Assembly (NCBI GenBank): GCA_903842345.1
Contig: CAIMLR010000023.1
Span: forward strand, 62,001-126,000
Source: an uncultured Myxococcales bacterium
GTDB taxonomy: Bacteria; Myxococcota_A; UBA9042
Direction: 5' to 3'
DNA length: 64,000 bases
How positions within the stretch are numbered: the first letter of the stretch is position 1; the number at the start of each line of letters is the position of its first letter. Position numbers and translations under genes: made by a program. The notes below the pieces were generated by a model. That model ran no database searches and had not been told where the DNA came from. It saw only the letters and a list, made by a program, of their open reading frames with translations. Positions 1-8,612 of this stretch are shown in pieces.

Positions 1-602
1 CTGCGCATCAGCGGGAGCGCGAAGAAGCCGACAAAGAGCAAATCGATGACGACGCTCGCGCGTGGGCTGATCGGCGCGACGCAAAACGCGATGAGGTAGA
101 GCGTCCCGCCAAAGCCGAAGCGGATGTTGGTGAGGCGGATGACTCGCGCGTCCACGACGTCGTGCAGCAGTTGGTGGTGCCACGCGTGCCGCCACAGCAG
201 ATTGAACGTCCCCGTGAGCGCTGCGAACACGCCGCTGTAGACCATCGCAGCGACTTCACCATCCTGGGCCTTGGCCAGATGTTGGGCGAGCACCACGGTG
301 GCAAAAGGCACCAGTGTGACCATCATGAGCAGCAGACCGTTCCACACCAGCAGCATGTGGTCGGCGTGGCTGATGTGGCGGAACAGCCGGTGGTGGTTGA
401 TCCAGATGATGTTGACGCTGACAAAACTGGTCACGAAGGCAAAATAGGAAGGCCAGCCCCGCGCCAGCACGTTTGCGAGGGGGCCGCCGTTGTGGACGGA
501 AGCCGTCAAGTCCAAGCCCAGAAGCGTCATGGCGATGGAGAACACCCCGTCGCTCAGGGCCTCAAGGCGGACGTTCGGCGATTGCCTATTGACGGTGAGC
601 AT
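1..602 (-). CDS. TMEM175/DUF1211-family integral membrane protein, C-terminus cut off by the window edge
   Basis: Minus strand reads MLTVNRQSPNVRLEALSDGVFSIAMTLLGLDLTASVHNGGPLANVLARGWPSYFAFVTSFVSVNIIWINHHRLFRHI... with no stop up to the edge. 'R.EALSDGVFSIAMTLLGLDL' matches the TMEM175 family. Absent from the ORF track because it has no stop in the window. Confidence 0.8.
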   Translation of the reverse strand, partial: MLTVNRQSPNVRLEALSDGVFSIAMTLLGLDLTASVHNGGPLANVLARGWPSYFAFVTSFVSVNIIWINHHRLFRHISHADHMLLVWNGLLLMMVTLVPFATVVLAQHLAKAQDGEVAAMVYSGVFAALTGTFNLLWRHAWHHQLLHDVVDARVIRLTNIRFGFGGTLYLIAFCVAPISPRASVVIDLLFVGFFALPLMR

Positions 603-769
603 GACGCACCCTCCCCATCCGCAGCTGCGAACGGAAGGTGCAAGATGCGCGCCAACTCGGGATCGAGCGGGCAAGTGCATGGAATGAGGCGCAAGCGTCG
701 GGAATGCGGTCAGCTTGGACCGTCGCAGACTGCGTGGAATCGCGCTCGGTCGGGCCAGGAATCCGCTGC

Positions 770-1888
770 CTACGCCTTGCCGGTCACCCGCGAAAACACC
801 GCCCGCGTGCCTGCCGCGGTCTTTTCCCAGGACAGCTCTGCGGCCCGCTTGCGTCCACGCGCCCGCAGGTCCGCGCGCAGCCCCGCGTCGGTGATCAGCC
901 GCGTCATGCCGTCGCCGATCTCATCCAGATTGAGCGGATCCACCGCCACCGCTGCGCCCGCCGCCACTTCATCCAGCGAACTGCCGCGGGACGTCAGCAC
1001 CGGCGCGCCGCACGCCATCGCTTCGACGACGGGAAGGCCAAAACCTTCGTACAGGGACGGATAGCAGAGCGCGATCGCCTCGTGGTACAGCACCTTCAGC
1101 GCATCCACGCTCACGTAGCCCACGGGATGAATGCGGTGCTTGAGCGGGCTGGCGTTGAGCGTGCGGGCGATGCCTTCGTCCTTCCAGCCGCGCCCGCCGG
1201 CCAGGACCAGATGCACGTCCGGATGGTGCGGCGCGATGTGCTCAAACGCCTCGATCAGGCGCACGAGGTTCTTGCGCGGCTCCAAGGTGCCGACCGCCAG
1301 CAGGAAGTGCTGGGGCAGCTGGAGGCTCTGGCGCTCGCGGGCGATCGTCGGTTCGTCGGGCGGCGTGTTGAAGCGGTCATCGGCGGCCAGCGGCACCGCG
1401 ATGACGTTCTCCGGCTTGACCGGCAGGATCCGCAGCACGTCCCGGCGCGTCGCCTCTGAAGGCGTCAGGATCGCGGCGGCTCCGCGCGCCAGCGTCGGCA
1501 ACAGCAAGCGCTGCAGGACGCGCTTCTTGAAGGTAAATGTCTCCGGATACAGGAAAATTGCCAGATCGTGCACCGTCACCACGTACGGGATATTCGGCAC
1601 ATGCGCGGCCAGGCTCAGCGGCGCCATGTAGTTCGGGAAAAACGCCGCGTCCGGGCGCAGTTTGACGGCCTGAACCGCCAGCGCGGTCTGCATCCACGCG
1701 GCGCGGATCGGCATGCGCGGGCCGATTTTCTGCACGTCGATGTCGGCGAATTCGCTGAAATCCTTGTTCGTCGCGAAGATCAGCTCGTCCTGGCCGTGGG
1801 CCAGCCACGACCGCAGCACGTGCTCCGTGTAGAGACCAACGCCCGTGCGACCGGGGCACCATGTCGTCACATCAACGAGGATCCTCAC
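770..1888 (-). CDS. Glycosyltransferase family 1/4 (GT-B)
   Basis: VRILVDVTTWCPGRTGVGLYTEHVLRSW...; VGTLEPRKNLVRLIEAF; CYPSLYEGFGLPVVEAMACGAPVLTS. GTG start overlaps the stop of the upstream gene. Confidence 0.9.
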   Translation of the reverse strand: MRILVDVTTWCPGRTGVGLYTEHVLRSWLAHGQDELIFATNKDFSEFADIDVQKIGPRMPIRAAWMQTALAVQAVKLRPDAAFFPNYMAPLSLAAHVPNIPYVVTVHDLAIFLYPETFTFKKRVLQRLLLPTLARGAAAILTPSEATRRDVLRILPVKPENVIAVPLAADDRFNTPPDEPTIARERQSLQLPQHFLLAVGTLEPRKNLVRLIEAFEHIAPHHPDVHLVLAGGRGWKDEGIARTLNASPLKHRIHPVGYVSVDALKVLYHEAIALCYPSLYEGFGLPVVEAMACGAPVLTSRGSSLDEVAAGAAVAVDPLNLDEIGDGMTRLITDAGLRADLRARGRKRAAELSWEKTAAGTRAVFSRVTGKA

Positions 1889-3000
1889 GCGGACTCCCCG
1901 GCGAAGGGCACGGTTTCCGCGAGGAAGTGGATGATGGGCGCGAAGACTTCTTCTGGAGCGCGCGGGCCGGTGACCATGTCCATGTGGCCGTAATCGGCGA
2001 CGTAGCCCTCTGATTTGGCCAACAGCACGTACTTCTTGGGCCCGCCCCACGCTGCAAAGGCGGCGTGCAGGGACTTGGGCGTGCCCAGCCGATCCGCCCC
2101 GCCGACCATGAACAGCGCCGGCACCGTCACTTCCTTCAACCGCGGCAGCACGGGCTCGTGGTCCATGCGCACTTTGCCGTCCTTGGCCGCCCACTGCACC
2201 ATGTTCATGGCCAGCGGACCGGGAATGTCAGCGGTCGCGTCGACCATGAACGTGTGCAGCAGCCCCGGCAGGCAGTTGTCGGGGTTGAGAAAAAGGTGCT
2301 GGATGGGCGACCGGATCACCTCCGCGACGAACGCGAACAGGCCGTTGAAGAAACGCGACGGCACGACCGGCTTCCAGAACTGGCCGATCAGCGCGGCAAA
2401 CCGCGTACCCGGGAGCACGGCGCCGACGAAGCCCGGCGAGCCCATGATGACGACGCGGCGGATGTCTGCCAAGGGCACCGTGTGGCCAATGCTGGCGTAG
2501 GCGAGCATGCCGCCCATGGAGAAGCCGAGATAGTCGATCTGCGCGGCGCCGGTGTTGGCGCGCACCATCTGGACGGCCTGCGGGATGTCGTGGTGCGCGA
2601 GATTGGCAAAGTCGATGTGGTGGCGCTCGCGGGCGGTCAGGTCCCAGCGGCCGGATCGCAGCGTCAGGAGCCAAACGTCGCGGCCGGTGTCGCGCATGGT
2701 GCGCGCGATCGACACGTCCGGGCGTGGGTCGAGGTTGCGGTGGTTGATGGCGATGCCGTGCACCATCATGACCGGCGGCAAATCAGACGGCGTCGTCGGC
2801 TTGAGTCGGCGCAGTTCGCACCAACTGCCATCGGGCAGCGGCACGCGGTGCTCTTCATCGTACGCAATCGGCGTGCTCAGCTTGCGGCGCCAAAACGCCA
2901 CGTGCGCCCACGTCGCCAGCAGCAGCGCCGCGAGCGCGCCCAGGGAATACAACCACGGCGTACACGCACAACTTACAGCTTCCGTCACCCGAGCCCCCAC
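1885..3000 (-). CDS. Alpha/beta hydrolase, membrane-anchored
   Basis: N-terminal TM segment; VMMVHGIAINHRNLD and nucleophile elbow GFSMGG. Confidence 0.8.
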   Translation of the reverse strand: MGARVTEAVSCACTPWLYSLGALAALLLATWAHVAFWRRKLSTPIAYDEEHRVPLPDGSWCELRRLKPTTPSDLPPVMMVHGIAINHRNLDPRPDVSIARTMRDTGRDVWLLTLRSGRWDLTARERHHIDFANLAHHDIPQAVQMVRANTGAAQIDYLGFSMGGMLAYASIGHTVPLADIRRVVIMGSPGFVGAVLPGTRFAALIGQFWKPVVPSRFFNGLFAFVAEVIRSPIQHLFLNPDNCLPGLLHTFMVDATADIPGPLAMNMVQWAAKDGKVRMDHEPVLPRLKEVTVPALFMVGGADRLGTPKSLHAAFAAWGGPKKYVLLAKSEGYVADYGHMDMVTGPRAPEEVFAPIIHFLAETVPFAGESA

Positions 3001-4142
3001 GCACCGGATCGCGGCCGCTTGGCGACGAGCAGCACTTCGTCATACAACTCTTCGTACTGCGCCGCGATCAGCTTGATGTCATGGCGCTTCTGCACATGAC
3101 GCAGCCCCGCATCGGCCAATTGCTGGCGGCGTTCATCGCTGCGCACCAGCTCAGACACGGCGACGGCCAGCGCCACCGGATTCATCGGCGGCACGCCCAT
3201 CACCACGCCCGCTTGCACAAGCTCCGTCAGCGGCGCCTTCTGCGCGACCACGGTCGCCAAGCCTTCGGCCATGCCTTCCAGCAGGACCATCGGCAGATCC
3301 ATCTTCTCGTGATGGCTGTCCGCCGGGAATACCTGCACGGCGGCAATGGCGAACAGCTCACGCAGGCTTGAGACTTCATTGAGGAAAGTGACGCGATGGG
3401 CGATGCCATCGGCTGAGATCGCTTCCTTGATCCGCGCTTCTTCTTCGCGGTCCTCGTCGTTGCGGATCCGGCACGCCAGGACAAAATGACAATCCGACTG
3501 GCGGAGGATGCGCGGCATCGCTGCGGCAAACGTGCGCGCGGCGTTGGAGTGGCGGTAATCGCCCGCGTACATGACCACGGGCTCATCCAGCGGAATGCGG
3601 TACTTGCGGCGGATGCCGGCCTTCTCACCATCGGGAATCGGTGGGTGCAGCGCGATGCCCGGCGGAATCCACAGCGTGTTCTGCACGCCCTCGGCGATCA
3701 GCCGGTGCTGGGTTTCCTGGGTCAGGCACACAACCGGCGAACCGGCCAGCGCTTGCTTGATGGCGACCGTCGTCCGCGGCGCGCGCACCAGCGTGTGGAT
3801 GACGGGCAGCCCGCGCATGCGCGCGGCGGTCCGCACAACATTGGCGACGATGAAGTCTGCGGGCCAGAACAGGTGGGCGATGGCCGTCTCGCGCTGGCCG
3901 ATCAGCTGGCCAAACAAGCCCAGGCGCTTGCCCAGCGGCGTATCGGCGGCCGTGCGCGGGCCCCAGGCGCCCTCGGTCTCCAGGTTCGGTTCGGCCAGCG
4001 TCACGCCCTCGTGGGTCAGGACGCAACCCCGGTAGCGCTGCAGGTTGGCCGCCACGCCGCGCACGAGGTTCTTGTCGGACCGCGTCCACGGCGGCTCGAC
4101 GGGCCCCGACAGGTACAGCACACGGCGGCCCGGCGGAATCAT
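2985..4142 (-). CDS. Glycosyltransferase family 4-like
   Basis: RRVLYLSGPVEPPWTRSDKNLVRGVA..., PVVMYAGDYRHSNAARTFAAAMPRIL, PMVLLEGMAEGLATVVAQKAPLTELV. Confidence 0.75.
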   Translation of the reverse strand: MIPPGRRVLYLSGPVEPPWTRSDKNLVRGVAANLQRYRGCVLTHEGVTLAEPNLETEGAWGPRTAADTPLGKRLGLFGQLIGQRETAIAHLFWPADFIVANVVRTAARMRGLPVIHTLVRAPRTTVAIKQALAGSPVVCLTQETQHRLIAEGVQNTLWIPPGIALHPPIPDGEKAGIRRKYRIPLDEPVVMYAGDYRHSNAARTFAAAMPRILRQSDCHFVLACRIRNDEDREEEARIKEAISADGIAHRVTFLNEVSSLRELFAIAAVQVFPADSHHEKMDLPMVLLEGMAEGLATVVAQKAPLTELVQAGVVMGVPPMNPVALAVAVSELVRSDERRQQLADAGLRHVQKRHDIKLIAAQYEELYDEVLLVAKRPRSGAWGLG

Positions 4143-6478
4143 GGGTTCACCCGTTTGAACAGGGGCACGCGCTCCAGCGCCCGCAGATCGAGCTCGGCAA
4201 CCACCGCCTGCGCCGGCTGATCGAGCTCAATGCGCACGCGCGGATGGAGCGCCGCGACAAAGCCGATGGTTTCACCCGTCGACGTCACCACGTCAAAGCC
4301 CAGCTTGCTGCGCCACGACGGCTGGCCATCGGGCGCGCCGGGGCTCGCCTGCGGACCGGTCGCCTGCAGCGTCAGCGCGTCCCTGCCCAGCCATTTCATC
4401 AGGTGCGCGAGCGCCGCGATCATTTGCTGCAGCAGCCGATGCGTCACTTCTGGCGCCGGGAACACCAGCTTGGACCCTTCCGCGCCGCCGCCCAGGCGTT
4501 CAGCAAACACGATTCCCAAGCGAATCGGCTGCAGCGGCAGCGGTTTGGTGCCCGCCCGCGCGTCCAGCACGCCGCGCAGCATCTCGCCTTCCATTCCCGC
4601 CGTGTACGCCGCCACTTCCGCTTCCGTGCCGTTCACAAGCACCGGCGGCAGCCCGCGGTCGTCGCTCTTTTCTGGCACAAACACGCGGCCAATCTCAAAG
4701 ATGCCGATGTTCAAGCCCTTGCGCGCCGGCTGGCCATCGTCGCCCTGGACGAGGCCCTTTTCAGCGACCGCCAAAAGATTGGGCAGCACGTTGCGGCGCA
4801 TGTGCGTGTGTTGCGAGGAGATGGGATTGCGCACGGCCACGCGCGGCGCGCCATCGGGCTCGCTGAGCAGCAGGCGCTTGCGCGTATCCTCGTCGTCAAA
4901 ACCGTACAGCACTTGCTCGGTCAGCCCGGCGTGCACAAGCGTGTTGCGGACCTGCCGTTCCAGCAGCTTGAGCGGCGGCGTGTGCGGCGGCCGCGCGGCG
5001 ACTTTGGGCGCCTCGCTGCGGATGTTGTCATAGCCGTAGTGGCGGCCCAGCTCTTCGACAAGATCCTCGGCGATCTTGATGTCCTTGGTGGCGCGGAAGC
5101 TCGGAATCGTCACGGCCAGCGCGTCGCCTGAGCGCGCCACGGCGAATTCCAGCTGCGTCAGGCAGGCATCCAGCCACGCGTCGGACAGCTCAGCGACCGT
5201 CACGCCCAGCCGCTCGCGCAGGTACGTGCCCGTCGTGCGGATGATGGACAGCGGCTTGGCCTCAGCGGTGAACGGGCCCATGTCGGCCAGCTGACTGACG
5301 ATCTGCGCCTGCGGTTGCCACGCCTGGCACAGCTTGAGGAACCGCCGCGCCGCGACTTCCGCCATTACCGGGTCCAGCGCCTTCTCAAAGCGCGCCGAGC
5401 TCTCCGACCGCATGCCCAGGCGCATCGCCGTCCGGCGAATGGTCGGCGCGTCAAAGTTGGCGGCTTCCAGCACGACTTCCGTTGTGTCCGGGCGAATCTC
5501 AGAATCCGCGCCGCCCATGATGCCGGCCAGCGCGATCGGGCCTTCCGCGTCGCAAATCACACAGTCGTGCGCTTGGAGCTGCCGCAGTTGGCCGTCGAGC
5601 GTCGTGAGCGTCTCGTGCGCGTGGGCGCGTCGCACCACGATGGCGTTGCCGCGCAGGGAGCGGGCGTCAAACGCATGCAGCGGATTGCCGGTTTCCAGCA
5701 TCACGAGGTTCGTCGCGTCGACAAGATTGGAGATCGGCCGCGTGCCGAGGCGCCGCAGCAGCAAGCGCGCATTCACCGGCGCCGGCGCCACCGCCACGTC
5801 CGTCAGCCGCGCGCACGTGTACCGCGGGCACGCATCGGGCGCGTCGACCTGAATCGCCAGCGGCATCGCCGTTCCCAGCTTCAGTTCGAGATCAAACGGC
5901 CGCAGCGGCTTGTCCAGCATCGCCGCCACTTCGCGCGCCACGCCGTAGAGGCCCCACAGGTCCGGCCGGTGGGTAATCGCCTTGTTGTCGACGTCGTACA
6001 GCACGTCTTCCAGCTCAATCGCCAGATGCAGCGGTGTTCCCGCCCGCGCCGTGCAGCCATCGAGCGCGAGCAATCCGGCGTTCTCATCGGACAGACCGAG
6101 GTCTTTTTCCGACGCCAACATGCCCGGACTCGCCACGCCGCGCACTTCACCATCGCGCACCGTGATACCCGACGGCAGCGTCACGCCCGGCGGCACGAAC
6201 GGCACGCGCATGCCCACGCGCAGATCCGGCGCGCCGCAGACGACTTGCACCGTGCGCCCACCCAAATCGACCGTCGCCAGCCGCAGCTTGTCGGCGTTGG
6301 GATGTGGCGCCATCGCCAGCACGTCCGCCACGAGGACGTCGCGCAGGCCAAAGCCCCATTGCACCACGTCGTCGATTTCCGCGACCGTCGTTGTGAATTT
6401 CTCGGCGAATTGCAGCGGGTCCACGCCCTGCGTATCGACGAACTGCGACAACCATCGCCAGGAGACCAGCACGGGCAA
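4139..6478 (-). CDS. pheT: Phenylalanyl-tRNA synthetase beta subunit
   Basis: Full-length 779 aa, tRNA-binding N-domain, B3/B4 and B5 domains; directly follows pheS. Confidence 0.97.
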   Translation of the reverse strand: MPVLVSWRWLSQFVDTQGVDPLQFAEKFTTTVAEIDDVVQWGFGLRDVLVADVLAMAPHPNADKLRLATVDLGGRTVQVVCGAPDLRVGMRVPFVPPGVTLPSGITVRDGEVRGVASPGMLASEKDLGLSDENAGLLALDGCTARAGTPLHLAIELEDVLYDVDNKAITHRPDLWGLYGVAREVAAMLDKPLRPFDLELKLGTAMPLAIQVDAPDACPRYTCARLTDVAVAPAPVNARLLLRRLGTRPISNLVDATNLVMLETGNPLHAFDARSLRGNAIVVRRAHAHETLTTLDGQLRQLQAHDCVICDAEGPIALAGIMGGADSEIRPDTTEVVLEAANFDAPTIRRTAMRLGMRSESSARFEKALDPVMAEVAARRFLKLCQAWQPQAQIVSQLADMGPFTAEAKPLSIIRTTGTYLRERLGVTVAELSDAWLDACLTQLEFAVARSGDALAVTIPSFRATKDIKIAEDLVEELGRHYGYDNIRSEAPKVAARPPHTPPLKLLERQVRNTLVHAGLTEQVLYGFDDEDTRKRLLLSEPDGAPRVAVRNPISSQHTHMRRNVLPNLLAVAEKGLVQGDDGQPARKGLNIGIFEIGRVFVPEKSDDRGLPPVLVNGTEAEVAAYTAGMEGEMLRGVLDARAGTKPLPLQPIRLGIVFAERLGGGAEGSKLVFPAPEVTHRLLQQMIAALAHLMKWLGRDALTLQATGPQASPGAPDGQPSWRSKLGFDVVTSTGETIGFVAALHPRVRIELDQPAQAVVAELDLRALERVPLFKRVNP

Positions 6479-6481
6479 CCC

Positions 6482-7519
6482 CTAAAATTGACTCAAAAAG
6501 CGCAGATCGCCGCCCATCAACAGCCGCACGTCCGGCACGCCGTAGCGCATCATGACCAAGCGCGACAGGCCGAGGCCAAACGCCCAGCCCTGCCACTCGT
6601 CCGGATCCAGACCGCCCGCGCGCAGCACATTCGGGTGCACGAGGCCACACGGCAGCAATTCCAGCCAACCGCGGCGCTTGCACGCCGAACAGCCCGCGCC
6701 GGCACACACCTGACAGCGGATGTCCAGCTCAAAGCCCGGCTCCACGAACGGAAAATAGCCAGGCCGCAGGCGGATTTCCACCTCGCGCTGGAGGATCGCG
6801 GAGAGCAGCGTGCGCATCGAATCCAGCAGGTGGCCGACCGTGACCTTGCGGTCGATCATCAGCCCTTCCACCTGATGGAACGTGTGCTCGTGGCTGGCGT
6901 CCGTCGATTCGTAGCGGAACACTTTGCCGGGGAAGATCGCCCGGAACGGCGCCTTGAACTCGTGCATCGCCCGCACTTGCCCCGACGAGGTGTGCGTGCG
7001 CAGCAGGTGGCCGCCTTCCAGCCAAAACGTGTCCTGCATCTCACGCGCCGGATGCCAGCCGGGAATATTGAGCGCTTCGAAGTTGTCGAATTCGCTCTCA
7101 ATTTCCGGATAGTCCAGCACGTGAAAGCCCATCGACGTGAAGATCGCCTCGATGTCAGCTTGCACGGTGCTCAGCGGATGCGGGTGCCCCACGCGCAGTG
7201 GCAGCGCGGCTTGCGTCGGGTCGAACGACGTATCGTTCAGCTCGGCGGCAATCAGCGTCTCCACGAGCGCCTGACGACGGACCTCAATGGCCGCGGCCAC
7301 CTTTGCCTGCAGCGCATTGACGGCCTGGCCAAAGCCCTTGCGATCCTGCGGCAGAATCTGCGGAATCCGCTTCATCAGCGCCGGGATTTCGCCCTGCTTG
7401 CCCAGCGCCTGCACTTCCAGCGAGCGCAACGCTTCCAGCGACTCAGCCGCGTTCACTTCCGCTTGCCAGCGGACCGCGCTTGCATCGATTTCAATTTGCC
7501 AATCAGGCAGTTCGCTCAT
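6482..7519 (-). CDS. pheS: Phenylalanyl-tRNA synthetase alpha subunit
   Basis: HPLSTVQADIEAIFTSMGFHVLDYPEIE; RTHTSSGQVRAM; CQVCAGAGCSACKRRGWLELLPCGLVHPNVL; GLGLSRLVMMRYGVPDVR. Confidence 0.97.
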   Translation of the reverse strand: MSELPDWQIEIDASAVRWQAEVNAAESLEALRSLEVQALGKQGEIPALMKRIPQILPQDRKGFGQAVNALQAKVAAAIEVRRQALVETLIAAELNDTSFDPTQAALPLRVGHPHPLSTVQADIEAIFTSMGFHVLDYPEIESEFDNFEALNIPGWHPAREMQDTFWLEGGHLLRTHTSSGQVRAMHEFKAPFRAIFPGKVFRYESTDASHEHTFHQVEGLMIDRKVTVGHLLDSMRTLLSAILQREVEIRLRPGYFPFVEPGFELDIRCQVCAGAGCSACKRRGWLELLPCGLVHPNVLRAGGLDPDEWQGWAFGLGLSRLVMMRYGVPDVRLLMGGDLRFLSQF

Positions 7520-7536
7520 GACGGAAACTGCCCCGG

Positions 7537-8529
7537 TTATTCAACGCGCTTGATGATGTGGTAGCCAAAGCTCGTCTCGACGATGTCGATTTGGCCCTTG
7601 CCCAGCGAGAGGCTCAGCTGCTTGAACGGCGGCACGAGCTGCGCGTTGGCGTCGACCGGGTACGTGCCCGGGCCGGGATCCTTGCTGTTGGCTTTCATCA
7701 ACACGCTGAAATCCGCGCCTTTCTTGCGCGCCTGGTGCGCCACTTCAATCGCCTTCTTCAGCGCCTCTTCGCGCGTCAGCGTGACGTTTTCGCCCGGCAA
7801 CGAGCCCTGGAAGCCGATGAGGATGTGGCTGACGGTCGTCTTCTCCGGCTTCGGCTTCTGCTCGGTCGGGCACGTCGTCGGATCTTCACCCGCCAGCGGG
7901 CACGCATCGGTCAGCAGCTTGACGAGGGGCTTGTCCGGTGCCTTGAAATCAAACGGCAAGCGCTTCATCACGTGGTAGCCAAAGCGCGTCGCGACGATGT
8001 CGACCTGCCCCTGACCCAGCGACAGCGCCATCGCGGTGAACTGCGGGACGTAGCGACCGCGCATCTGCGGCGTCACTTCGTACACGCCCGGACCGTTGTC
8101 GTCCGAATGCTTCCACACGAGGCCGATGAAGTCGTTGCCCGGCTTGCGCGCCTCGTGGGCGAGCTCCTTGGCGAGCTTGAGCGCTTCCTCTTTCGTGCGC
8201 TTGATCTGCTTGCCCGGAAGCGAGCCTTCCCAGCCGACCAGCACGTGCGCGACTTTGATGTTGTCGTCGACGGTCGCCGGCTTCGCCGGGCACGCAGCGG
8301 CATCTTCGCCGGGCATCGGGCAAGGATCCGTCAGAACGACTTCGTTGGCAGCGGCACCGGTCGGCGACGCAGGTGCGGGCGGCGGCACGGGCTTGGGCGC
8401 TTCAGCGGCGGGTGCCGGAGCAGGCGCAGCGGGTGCCGGCGGGGGCGCAGCAGGCGCTTCAGCGGGTTTGTTGCAAGCCGACGCGAGCAGCGCGCAACAG
8501 GCGAAGGGGACGAGCTTTTTGCCGAACAT
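7537..8529 (-). CDS. Lipoprotein with two tandem parvulin-type peptidyl-prolyl isomerase domains
   Basis: MFGKKLVPFACCALLASACNK signal/lipobox, Pro/Ala linker, then VAHVLVGWEGS...VDIVATRFGYHVMKR and VSHILIGFQGS...IDIVETSFGYHIIKR. Confidence 0.85.
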   Translation of the reverse strand: MFGKKLVPFACCALLASACNKPAEAPAAPPPAPAAPAPAPAAEAPKPVPPPAPASPTGAAANEVVLTDPCPMPGEDAAACPAKPATVDDNIKVAHVLVGWEGSLPGKQIKRTKEEALKLAKELAHEARKPGNDFIGLVWKHSDDNGPGVYEVTPQMRGRYVPQFTAMALSLGQGQVDIVATRFGYHVMKRLPFDFKAPDKPLVKLLTDACPLAGEDPTTCPTEQKPKPEKTTVSHILIGFQGSLPGENVTLTREEALKKAIEVAHQARKKGADFSVLMKANSKDPGPGTYPVDANAQLVPPFKQLSLSLGKGQIDIVETSFGYHIIKRVE

Positions 8530-8585
8530 CAGATCCTCACGAGGCAGAGCGGTGGGGCGCGCGAAAGGCGCACGGAGGCGGGATT

Positions 8586-8604
8586 GTGCGCTGCAATGGC
8601 GCAC
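8586..8604. other. Small inverted repeat (GTGCGC-7-GCGCAC) between two same-strand genes
   Basis: gtgcgctgcaatggcgcac; perfect 6-bp stem, no T-run. Confidence 0.3.
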
Positions 8605-8612
8605 GTGGCAAC

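Noticed and set aside
8-304. 98-aa minus strand ORF at the left edge
   Set aside because: Out of frame with the TMEM175-like reading frame on the same strand.
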